From assembly GCA_018377235.1 (NCBI GenBank), contig JAGZZT010000024.1, positions 1 to 46,639 of the forward strand: a DNA stretch of 46,639 bases, in the 5' to 3' direction. Source of the DNA: Clostridium sp. (GTDB lineage Bacteria; Bacillota; Clostridia; Lachnospirales; Lachnospiraceae). The position numbers and the translations under genes were made by a program. The notes below the pieces were generated by a model that was given only the letters and a program-made list of their open reading frames with translations, did no database searches and had not been told where the DNA came from. Below are positions 15,761 through 23,218 of the stretch, in pieces. Each line of letters begins with the position of its first letter. Position 1 is the first letter of the stretch.

Positions 15761-17376
15761 TCCTCGTACCAGGAATCGGTGATAAATTCTGCCTGAAAGC
15801 TTCCGGAGAGTTTTTTCAGGACGTTTTTCACATAAGAATTAAGGTTCATGGATTTCTCTTTTCCGATCCGGTAGTCCATATCAGCATTAAAGTAGTTATC
15901 GCCTCCCACGCTGTAGCCGTCGAAACCGGCGCAGGCTGCCCTGGATACCCCTGCTTTTACCAGGACATTTAACAGCATGACAAAGGAATTGTCAATAATT
16001 TCCGCCTCTCTGTCAATGAGGGAACTGTAGTTTAAGGTGTAGTCAAAGGAACCGTTTACATTCGTTACGTTAGAGGTGGCAATAACACGGACTGCAGCAG
16101 TCTGAGAGGCTTCCTGCTCCTTTTTAAGCTCCAGCAGGCGTGTGGCAAGCTGTACGTACCGCCTGGAATTGCTCAGAAACGCATAATCTACCGAAATATC
16201 CTCCGGAATGTAGTTGACAGCGATGACAACGGGATTATATTCTTTCAGATAACGGTCGATCCGATCCTTCTGAAGTTCCATATTTTTTCCAGGACCAAGA
16301 AGAAGAAGTGGTTTTCCCGCCCATTCCTCAGAAAGGCGCTTTAAGTCCTCCTCATCTCTGCACTCCATGTTCTGGTAATTTAAATACAGGTTTTCGATAT
16401 AATCCTTATCATACATGAGCTTCTTTTCCGGCTCAATCTGTCCAAGAATCACATTCAGGGATTTTAAGGACAGAGTGTGCTTGTCCATCAGGAATTTCAC
16501 ATAGTTTGGATGGCAGTTATTGGAGGCCGCGATGTAGAAGAAGAGGCTGTAGCCCCAGGGACTCTTCTCAAAAAACGGCATGATATTGATATCAATCGCT
16601 TCCAGCATCTGGCTGGTATCATAGGATTTTCCATAATGGAGGTTCATGTGCATGGAAATCAGCTCCACAGGCAGATTTCCGGCGCTCTTTCCCATACCGT
16701 AGAGAGAGGCGTCTACCAGAACCGTCCGATTTACCGGTTTACTGAGCATTTCCATGCTGTTGGCGTAGGCCATCTGGAAATTGTTGTGGGAGTGGTAGCC
16801 AATGGAGATCTCAGGATTCAGATTGTGATCCAGGATTTCAAAATAGTGGAGGAGACTGCTCTGGTGGAGCAGGCCGTAGGTATCCACCATGGAGAGAGCG
16901 TAGGGGTTCAGGGCGTTGACCAGATCGATGAGGTCCAGAAGCTCTCGGTCAGAGTAGCTTGTAATGGAGACTGCCTGGACAAAAACCTGGTAGCCCAAAG
17001 CCTTTACCTGGGTACAGAAGGCCAGCGCCTCTTTCATAATGTGCTTTTTAAAGATGACACGGATGCCGTCCAGACAGCTTTCACTGCAGGGAGCAATGTT
17101 CTCAATGGAGCAGGTCCCATAGTCAATCATGCCTACCAGCATGGTATTTTTCTTATCCAGACTGCCGAACAGGCGATCCGCGCTGGCTGTATCCGGCATG
17201 ATGGTGCGGTTTTTGTCAAAGGGGCGCCTGTCATCGAGAAAGCCCACCTCTAAAATATCTACTCCGGAGCTTATAAGGCGCTCGAAGATATTGACCATGT
17301 TGTCATGTCCAAAATTCCAGTCATTGACATAGCCTCCGTCACGGAGGGTACAGTCGAGTAGCTTCACCTGTTTCAT
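15745..17376 (-). CDS. DmpG-like aldolase with a C-terminal extra domain
   Basis: The N-terminal 300 residues are an HMGL/DRE-TIM barrel of the 4-hydroxy-2-oxovalerate aldolase type: LLDCTLRDGGYVNDW with Asp8, Arg12 and Asp13, metal ligands His195 and His197 (GYHSHNNFQMA), and LYGMGKSAGN near 225-234. Such enzymes make or cleave 2-keto acids by pyruvate aldol chemistry. The remaining 200 residues (about 350-543) form a second domain starting KPLLLLGPGKNMEL. Its Rossmann-like pattern (VVIAVNYIP, DYAFLSN) recalls nucleotide or sugar-phosphate binding folds, but I cannot name it. The gene is third in an operon with a KdsB-like cytidylyltransferase and a HAD phosphatase (5-nt gap), pointing to synthesis of an activated keto-sugar acid. 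Confidence 0.85.
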   Translation of the reverse strand: MKQVKLLDCTLRDGGYVNDWNFGHDNMVNIFERLISSGVDILEVGFLDDRRPFDKNRTIMPDTASADRLFGSLDKKNTMLVGMIDYGTCSIENIAPCSESCLDGIRVIFKKHIMKEALAFCTQVKALGYQVFVQAVSITSYSDRELLDLIDLVNALNPYALSMVDTYGLLHQSSLLHYFEILDHNLNPEISIGYHSHNNFQMAYANSMEMLSKPVNRTVLVDASLYGMGKSAGNLPVELISMHMNLHYGKSYDTSQMLEAIDINIMPFFEKSPWGYSLFFYIAASNNCHPNYVKFLMDKHTLSLKSLNVILGQIEPEKKLMYDKDYIENLYLNYQNMECRDEEDLKRLSEEWAGKPLLLLGPGKNMELQKDRIDRYLKEYNPVVIAVNYIPEDISVDYAFLSNSRRYVQLATRLLELKKEQEASQTAAVRVIATSNVTNVNGSFDYTLNYSSLIDREAEIIDNSFVMLLNVLVKAGVSRAACAGFDGYSVGGDNYFNADMDYRIGKEKSMNLNSYVKNVLKKLSGSFQAEFITDSWYEEKQGR

Positions 17377-17381
17377 ATAGA

Positions 17382-18050
17382 TTACCGTCCTTTCGTTAGA
17401 GAAATCTGAAGAAATTCAGCGATTTCATTTGTGTCAGCTGCCGTCCATACAGGGGAGAAATGCTCCTCCCACTGAGCTTTGGTGTGATAACCGAAGCCAA
17501 AGGTGACAGCCATAAAGTCTGTGCCCGCTTCCCTGGCGCCGTTTCCATCGGATGAGGTATCTCCAATTAAGAGAGCATCGGAAGGATCAAGACCCAGCCC
17601 GTTCAGGCATTTTCGCAGCACGTCTGTTTTTGTCATCTTGCTTTCAAAGTCGCTGCCGCAGATGAGATCGCAGAGCTCTGCAATGCCAAAGTACTCTAAA
17701 ATAGTATGGGCATAGTCCTCCCGCTTCAGTGTAGCCACTCCTATCAGAAAGCCTTCGTCCTTCAGAGCCTTTAAAAGTTCCAGAATGCCGTTGTAGGGAC
17801 GCGCTTTCAGGAGATCTTTGCTTTTATACTGCTGGCGGAAAACCTCTGTGGCCCTGTCCGCCTCCTGGTCTGTGAGGCCGTAGTGTTTGATCAGAGAACG
17901 CTTGACAGGAGGCCCGATAAAGGTGAGAAGGGTATCCAGAGGCAGTTCTCTGTAGTTCATGGTCTTTATTGTATGGCGAATGCTTGCCAGAACCCCTTCC
18001 GAGGTGTCAAGAAGCGTTCCGTCCAGATCGAAGATAATTCCTTTGTACAT
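17382..18050 (-). CDS. HAD-family phosphatase (Gph/PpaX-like)
   Basis: 222 residues with all HAD motifs: FDLDGTLLDT (nucleophile Asp8, Asp10), a helical cap (about 15-85), VATLKRE (motif II Thr), a motif III Lys, and LIGDTSSDGNGAREAG (motif IV). It would remove phosphate from a small substrate. In the usual Kdo and sialic acid pathways a HAD phosphatase dephosphorylates the keto acid before CMP activation. Sitting between a KdsB-like gene (21-nt gap) and an aldolase gene (5-nt gap) fits that order, though this subfamily is broad. Confidence 0.88.
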   Translation of the reverse strand: MYKGIIFDLDGTLLDTSEGVLASIRHTIKTMNYRELPLDTLLTFIGPPVKRSLIKHYGLTDQEADRATEVFRQQYKSKDLLKARPYNGILELLKALKDEGFLIGVATLKREDYAHTILEYFGIAELCDLICGSDFESKMTKTDVLRKCLNGLGLDPSDALLIGDTSSDGNGAREAGTDFMAVTFGFGYHTKAQWEEHFSPVWTAADTNEIAEFLQISLTKGR

Positions 18051-18071
18051 GATAATCCTCCATTTACAGTG

Positions 18072-18815
18072 TTATACTTGCCCCAGCATCAGACTTACCT
18101 GGCGCAGATCCTTTTTTGTGTCCACAGACAGAGATGGATGCCCCGTATCAATAAAATATACAGGAACATTATGTTCCAGAAAACGGAGCAGATCACACTC
18201 TTCGATGGCTTCCAGAGTGCCCTTCGGCGTGTCCGCAAAGAAATCCAGGGCTTCCCTGGTATAGACGCCAATGCTGGCAAATTTTCGGTAGGTGAAATTC
18301 AGCTCTCCTTTGGGGTAGGGAATGGGAATACGGGAGGTATAGAGTCCCCGTCCGTTCTCTCCGCAGACAACCTTAATATTAGTGGCGTCCATGGCCTCAG
18401 ACGGAGAGAACACAGGCGCCATGGCGTTTACTACGAAGAGGCCGTTTTCCTGCTTCCTTCTGTCAAGGGCAGCCTGGATAACAAGATCGATATCCTCACC
18501 TGTGAGAAGAGGCTCATCGCCTCCGATCATGACATATAGGTCGGAGGCGATGGATTCTGCCGCCTCACAGAGCCGGGAGGTAGGATTTTCGTGATTCGGA
18601 TCCGTCATCAGGCATGGGATGGAGAGGGAGCTGCAGGCCTCTTTTATCTTCTGGCTTTCCGTAGCTGTATACAGATTTGTGAGCAGGCGGGACCTGGAAG
18701 CGTGTTCAAACACATGGAGCAGCATGGGACGTCCGTCTAAAAGTGCCAGAGGTTTTCCAGGAAAGCGGGTGGAGCCATATCTGGCGGGGATAATGCCGGT
18801 AATTTTCATATTCAT
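18072..18815 (-). CDS. KdsB-like CMP-sugar acid cytidylyltransferase
   Basis: 247 residues. The N-terminal nucleotide loop GIIPARYGSTRFPGKPL (about 7-23) is the signature of CMP-Kdo and CMP-sialate synthetases. MIGGDEPLL corresponds to the family's VQGDEP metal site, and FASIGVYTREALDFF, ECDLLRFLE and FIDTGHPSLSVDT match the KdsB C-terminal half. It would transfer CMP from CTP to a 3-deoxy-ulosonic acid. No LPS genes are here, so the product is probably a surface-glycan sugar acid other than Kdo or a Kdo-like residue. ATG 18815 follows AAAGG; Met3 is an alternative start. It is first in a three-gene operon behind a strong promoter. Confidence 0.85.
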   Translation of the reverse strand: MNMKITGIIPARYGSTRFPGKPLALLDGRPMLLHVFEHASRSRLLTNLYTATESQKIKEACSSLSIPCLMTDPNHENPTSRLCEAAESIASDLYVMIGGDEPLLTGEDIDLVIQAALDRRKQENGLFVVNAMAPVFSPSEAMDATNIKVVCGENGRGLYTSRIPIPYPKGELNFTYRKFASIGVYTREALDFFADTPKGTLEAIEECDLLRFLEHNVPVYFIDTGHPSLSVDTKKDLRQVSLMLGQV

Positions 18816-18843
18816 CTGCCAGCCTTTCTAAAAATCTCATTTC

Positions 18844-18872
18844 ATTATAAAAAGAATCCAGTTAAAAGACAA
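18844..18872 (-). promoter_or_regulatory. Promoter of the keto-sugar acid operon
   Basis: On the minus strand, TTGTCT (18872-18867) and a perfect TATAAT (18849-18844) with 17-bp spacing, 29 nt before the KdsB-like start. It faces away from the plus-strand glycan operon, whose own promoter lies about 75 bp further on. Confidence 0.75.
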
Positions 18873-18945
18873 GGAAAACTGGTAAAAACTATGAAATCTT
18901 GTGTCAAATGTAAGAAAAAGTTTAATAGGCATTTATGGGAAAGTG

Positions 18946-18954
18946 TGATATACT
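18946..18954 (+). promoter_or_regulatory. Extended -10 promoter of the 13-kb glycan operon
   Basis: TGATATACT is an extended -10 element (TG-N-TATACT) with no clear -35. The leader to the ATG at 19059 would be about 100 nt and contains a short GCCGG-type hairpin around 19020-19036. The divergent region 18816-19058 holds no other recognised element. Confidence 0.45.
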
Positions 18955-19058
18955 GAGGTGGGTTTTTAGAAACTTAAAGATTTGTTCATATAACTGTAAC
19001 ATATAGAAAAATAGAACAAGCCGGATTGAGAAGCCGGAAAGAGAGTAAGGAGAGCATC

Positions 19059-20984
19059 ATGCGGATAAAGGTATCCAACTATATTGCCCAGAAGCTGTTA
19101 GAGGCAGGGATTCAGGATGTATTTATGATTACCGGAGGAGGCGCCATGCATCTGGACGACGCTCTGGGACATCAGGAGGGATTAAACTGTATTTATAACC
19201 ACCATGAACAGGCCTGCGCCATGGCGGCCGAGGCTTATGCCAGAATTCATGGACAGATCGCAGCTGTCTGCGTAACTACAGGCCCAGGGGGAATTAACGC
19301 TATGACGGGCGTGGCAGGGGGATTTATGGACTCCATCCCCATGTTTATCGTTTCAGGACAGGTGCGCTACGATACTATGTCCCGCAGCACAGATCTGCAC
19401 CTGAGAGCTATGGGAGACCAGGAATTTGACATTACTGCTTCTGTGGCTAATATGACAAAATATACAGAGATGATCACAGATCCCATGAGAATCCGTTTCT
19501 GCATGGAGAAGGCTCTGTATCTGGCCTATGCAGGACGTCCTGGCCCTGTATGGCTGGATGTGCCGTTAAATGTGCAGGCAGCCATGGTGGAGACAGAGGA
19601 TCTGATCGGCTTTGATCCGGCAGACTACGAGGCGGGAGGAACCGGCTGGGCCAACAAGAGCGAAGCTGAGATTTCCATGGACGCGGCCGGACAGGGCGAG
19701 TACCGCGCCCTTCTTCCTAAGAAAGTGGAGAAGGAGACTGCCAGGGAGATTATTAAAAAAATCAGAGCGGCCAGACGTCCTGTGATCAACGCAGGAAACG
19801 GAATCAGAATCGCAGGGGCACACGAGGTATTCATCCGTGTGGCTGAGGCCTTAAATATTCCGGTGGTGACAGGTGCAGACAGCATCGACTGCATCTGGGA
19901 CGAGCATCCGCTATACACGGGAAAGGGCGGAAACGTAGGAGACCGGGCAGGAAATTTTGCTATTCAGAACAGCGATCTTCTGCTTTCACTGGGAAGCCGT
20001 TTAAGCTTCCGCCAGGTGGGCTACCGCTTCGATACCTGGGCCAGGGAGGCTTACACGATTATCAACGATATTGATGCTGAGGAGCTTAAGAAGCCTACCC
20101 TTCATGTGAATATGCCGGTTCACGCAGATGTGAGAGATCTGCTGGAGACCATGGAGGAGGTTCTGAAGGAAGAAGAGCTTTCCAGAGACGTCATGGACGA
20201 GGAGACGAGAAAGGCTCAGGATGAGTGGCTGGATCAGTGCAGGACCTGGAAAGAAAAGTATCCGGTTGTCCTTCCCCGTCATATGGAGGGAGGCACGGAG
20301 ACGGAGGCAAACGTGTATGCCTTTGCCCATGAATTGAGCGCAAGGCTTTTAGAGGATCAGATTGTGGTAGTAGGCAACGGCTCTGCCAATGTAGTCTGCG
20401 GCCATGCCAACATTATGAAAAAGGGGCAGCGGTTTATTTCCAACTCAGGAATCGCTTCCATGGGCTATGGTCTTCCGGCCTCTATCGGAGCCTGCATTGC
20501 AGGCAGCAGCCATGACATTATTCTGGTGACAGGAGACGGAAGCATTCAGATGAATCTGCAGGAGCTTCAGACAGTAATTGGAAGATGGCTTCCCATTAAG
20601 ATTTTCGTGATTAATAACGGAGGCTATCATTCTATTCGCCAGACTCAGAAGAACTTTTTCGGAGAGCCGTTAATCGGAATCGGTGTGGATAGCAAAGATT
20701 TGACTTTCCCAAGCATGGAAAAGCTGGCCTGGGCTTACGGCTTCCCCTATGTCTCTATCCATGGAAATAAGGAGCTGGATGAGAAGCTGGAGGAGGCGTT
20801 AGCCATCGACGGGCCGGTGATCTGCGAGGTATTTGTGACTCTTGACCAGAACTTTGAGCCAAAGTCAGCGGCTAAGAAGCTGCCGGACGGAACTATGGTT
20901 TCCCCTCCGCTGGAGGATCTGGCTCCGTTCCTTTCCGATGAGGAAATGGATGAGAACATGATTATCCCGAGAATTCGGAAGTAA
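19059..20984 (+). CDS. Thiamine-diphosphate enzyme of the acetolactate synthase family
   Basis: 641 residues with the full three-domain layout. In the N-terminal PYR domain Glu50 in NHHEQACAMAAEAYAR activates the cofactor. A central Rossmann domain (about 235-370) follows, then the PP domain with GDGS at 492-495 and the paired Asn at 519-520 (metal-diphosphate site). A normal biosynthetic acetolactate synthase would sit with ilv genes and a small subunit; neither is here. As first gene of a glycan operon it more likely decarboxylates a 2-keto acid and adds the fragment to a sugar, as YerE-type carboligases do. ATG 19059 has AAGGAG 6 nt upstream, preferred over the TTG at 19026. It is somewhat longer than typical 550-600 residue homologues. 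Confidence 0.85.
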   Translation: MRIKVSNYIAQKLLEAGIQDVFMITGGGAMHLDDALGHQEGLNCIYNHHEQACAMAAEAYARIHGQIAAVCVTTGPGGINAMTGVAGGFMDSIPMFIVSGQVRYDTMSRSTDLHLRAMGDQEFDITASVANMTKYTEMITDPMRIRFCMEKALYLAYAGRPGPVWLDVPLNVQAAMVETEDLIGFDPADYEAGGTGWANKSEAEISMDAAGQGEYRALLPKKVEKETAREIIKKIRAARRPVINAGNGIRIAGAHEVFIRVAEALNIPVVTGADSIDCIWDEHPLYTGKGGNVGDRAGNFAIQNSDLLLSLGSRLSFRQVGYRFDTWAREAYTIINDIDAEELKKPTLHVNMPVHADVRDLLETMEEVLKEEELSRDVMDEETRKAQDEWLDQCRTWKEKYPVVLPRHMEGGTETEANVYAFAHELSARLLEDQIVVVGNGSANVVCGHANIMKKGQRFISNSGIASMGYGLPASIGACIAGSSHDIILVTGDGSIQMNLQELQTVIGRWLPIKIFVINNGGYHSIRQTQKNFFGEPLIGIGVDSKDLTFPSMEKLAWAYGFPYVSIHGNKELDEKLEEALAIDGPVICEVFVTLDQNFEPKSAAKKLPDGTMVSPPLEDLAPFLSDEEMDENMIIPRIRK

Positions 20985-21100
20985 GGAATCAGGGATGAAA
21001 TAAATACAAAACAAGTGAAAATTTGACAGAAAGGCCCAAAGACCACATGAGATGGATACTGGGGCAAAGAGAGCAGAACAGGAGAGAAAGGCGGCCGTAT

Positions 21101-22042
21101 ATGAAGATAGTTGCTACAGGAGCCACCAGCTTTGTGGGAAGCGGGGCGGTGAAGGCCCTGCTGGAGCGGGGACATAAGGTTTACGCAGTGCTGAGAAAGG
21201 GATCCGTCAAGGCAGACAGACTTCTGACGAACGGAGTTCAGCCGGAAAACCTGGTGATTCTGGAGGAGGATCTGGGAAGCCTTGAACGGCTGCCAGAACA
21301 GATTAAGGAGCCCTGCGACGTATTCCTGCACATGGGCTGGAAGGGGGCTGGAAGCGATTCCAGGGCGGCTTCGGCTGTCCAGGAGGAAAATGCAGAGGAT
21401 GCTCTGAAAGCTGTCCGGGCAGCGAAAACTCTCGGCTGCCGAAGATTTCTCTTCACCGGATCCCAGGCAGAGTACGGCATTCACGAGACTCTGATGGGGG
21501 AGGAGACAGAGTGCCGCCCCACATCGCCTTACGGGACGGCGAAGCTTAAGGTGAGGACAGAGGCAGAGGTTCTCTGCAGGAGTCTTTCCATGGACTACGG
21601 CCACGCCAGAATCTTCAGTACCTACGGAATTGGCGATCACCCCTGGTCTCTGCTTTCTTCCTGCGTAAAGACTTTTCTTTCGGGAGGCGTTATGGAAATG
21701 GGAGCCTGCACCCAGGACTGGAATTTCATGTACATTGACGATGCAGGAAGGGCTATCGCCATGCTCTGCGAATATCAGGAAAGCCTGATGGAGCATGGAT
21801 GCGTTTACAATCTGGGAGGACCGATGGAGGAGACAGGACCTCTTAAAAATTTTGTAGAAATTGTGTACGAAATGTGCGGAAAACAGGGAAGCTGTGTATA
21901 TGGGGTGAGAAAGCCCAATGCAGAGGGCGTAGTGAACCTGATCCCTGATTTAACCAAGATGAAGAAGGTAATCGGATGGGAGCCAGAAGTCAGATTCAGG
22001 GACGGAATAACCAGAGTAATTGAGAGCGCCCGTACATCTTAA
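21101..22042 (+). CDS. NAD-dependent epimerase/dehydratase (extended SDR)
   Basis: 313 residues. A Rossmann start MKIVATGATSFVG carries the G7-x5-G13 dinucleotide motif, and the catalytic pair Tyr144-x3-Lys148 lies in SPYGTAKLK. A conserved sugar-binding region with DWNFMYIDDAGRAI follows. It would reduce or epimerise a nucleotide sugar. ATG 21101 is chosen because the Rossmann strand starts there, with GGAGAG upstream; the frame is open back to 21023 without a domain. It is second in the plus-strand operon, after the TPP enzyme, so it may act on that enzyme's product. Confidence 0.87.
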   Translation: MKIVATGATSFVGSGAVKALLERGHKVYAVLRKGSVKADRLLTNGVQPENLVILEEDLGSLERLPEQIKEPCDVFLHMGWKGAGSDSRAASAVQEENAEDALKAVRAAKTLGCRRFLFTGSQAEYGIHETLMGEETECRPTSPYGTAKLKVRTEAEVLCRSLSMDYGHARIFSTYGIGDHPWSLLSSCVKTFLSGGVMEMGACTQDWNFMYIDDAGRAIAMLCEYQESLMEHGCVYNLGGPMEETGPLKNFVEIVYEMCGKQGSCVYGVRKPNAEGVVNLIPDLTKMKKVIGWEPEVRFRDGITRVIESARTS

Positions 22043-22162
22043 GAAAAATGTCCCTTGTAAATTCCCCCAAGGAAGATTAGAATAATAGAAAATCCTGCAG
22101 GATGGGCGTGGAGTGCAAATCAGCCCGTACTGAAGCGGGACAGGAAGAGAGAACAATGAAGA

Positions 22163-23218
22163 ATGAAAAAAATCAGCATTTTAATTCCCTGCTACAATGA
22201 GGAAGAGAATGTAGGGCCCATTAGCCAGGCTGTGGTGGAGACCATGACAAGGGATCTGCCGGAGTACGACTATGAGCTTGTGTTTATTGATAATGATTCC
22301 ACGGATCAGACGCGCCCGATTCTCAGGGAGCTGTGTGAGAATAATCCGAGAATTAAAGCGATTTTTAACGCTAAGAATTTCGGGCAGTTTAATTCCCCGT
22401 ATTACGGACTTCTCCAGGTGACAGGAGACTGCGTGATCAGCATGGTGGCTGACTTTCAGGATCCGGTGGAGCTGATACCCCAGTATGTGAGAGAGTGGGA
22501 AAAGGGTTATAAGATTGTCATTGGCATTAAGACAGGGAGCAAAGAAAACCCTGTTATGTACTGGCTGAGAAGCTGCTATTACAAAATGATTAAAAAGCTG
22601 TCCGATGTGGAACAGATCGAGCATTTTACCGGCTCAGGACTTTACGACAGAGAATTTATCGAGGTGCTGAGGAAGCTGGATGATCCAACGCCGTTTTTGC
22701 GCGGCATCGTAGCGGAGCTGGGCTATAAGAGGAAGGAAATTCCCTATGTACAGCCTCAGAGAAGAGCTGGAAAGACTCATAACAATTTTTACCGCCTTTA
22801 CGATGCGGCCATGCTGAGTATTACCTCCTACACGAAGGTAGGCCTGAGACTGGCTACGATTTTTGGAAGCATCTGTGCGGGAATCAGTATTGCAGTGGCT
22901 TTTGTGTACCTGATTTTAAAACTGCTTCACTGGAATGATTTTCCGGCAGGAATGGCTCCTATGCTGATCGGCATGTGCTTTCTGGGCTCTGTGCAGATCT
23001 TTTTTATCGGCCTTGTGGGAGAGTATATTTTATCCATCAATGCCAGAGTGATGAAGCGTCCTCTGGTGGTGGAGGAGGAACGGCTGAATTTTGACAGCCC
23101 AAAAGCCGATGAGACAGAGCGGGAGCAGAGACAGGAGAAAACAGAGCCGGCGGCTCAGGAGATCCGTCTGGAGGATCAGGAGAATGCCTTAAAGCAGGAG
23201 AGGAAGCATGAAATTTAA
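22163..23218 (+). CDS. GT2 glycosyltransferase with two C-terminal membrane spans (DPM1/GtrB/ArnC type)
   Basis: The N-terminal GT-A domain starts at once (KKISILIPCYNEEENVGP) and has the metal-binding ADFQDP motif near residue 95. After an amphipathic stretch there are two spans (about 230-255 and 264-290), then a charged Glu/Gln-rich tail. This layout belongs to enzymes that load a sugar on polyprenyl phosphate for later extracellular transfer. The length of 351 residues is normal. The last 11 nt overlap the next glycosyltransferase gene. The polyprenyl-linked product could be used by the GT-C or O-antigen-ligase type enzyme of the locus; the sugar is unknown. Confidence 0.88.
   Translation: MKKISILIPCYNEEENVGPISQAVVETMTRDLPEYDYELVFIDNDSTDQTRPILRELCENNPRIKAIFNAKNFGQFNSPYYGLLQVTGDCVISMVADFQDPVELIPQYVREWEKGYKIVIGIKTGSKENPVMYWLRSCYYKMIKKLSDVEQIEHFTGSGLYDREFIEVLRKLDDPTPFLRGIVAELGYKRKEIPYVQPQRRAGKTHNNFYRLYDAAMLSITSYTKVGLRLATIFGSICAGISIAVAFVYLILKLLHWNDFPAGMAPMLIGMCFLGSVQIFFIGLVGEYILSINARVMKRPLVVEEERLNFDSPKADETEREQRQEKTEPAAQEIRLEDQENALKQERKHEI

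Noticed and set aside
19059..20984. TPP enzyme as the biosynthetic acetolactate synthase for branched amino acids
   Set aside because: No ilvN, ilvC, ilvD or leu genes are nearby, and it opens a glycan operon; family membership alone does not support that role.
15745..20984. Phosphonate pathway (PEP mutase, phosphonopyruvate decarboxylase, cytidylyltransferase)
   Set aside because: The aldolase has the HMGL/DmpG barrel motifs, not PEP mutase motifs, and the TPP enzyme is full-length acetolactate-synthase-like; no aminotransferase is present.
22090..22110. Palindrome ATCCTGCAGGAT in the gap before the polyprenyl glycosyltransferase gene
   Set aside because: Twelve bases with a common restriction-like core, no T-run and no second copy; likely chance.
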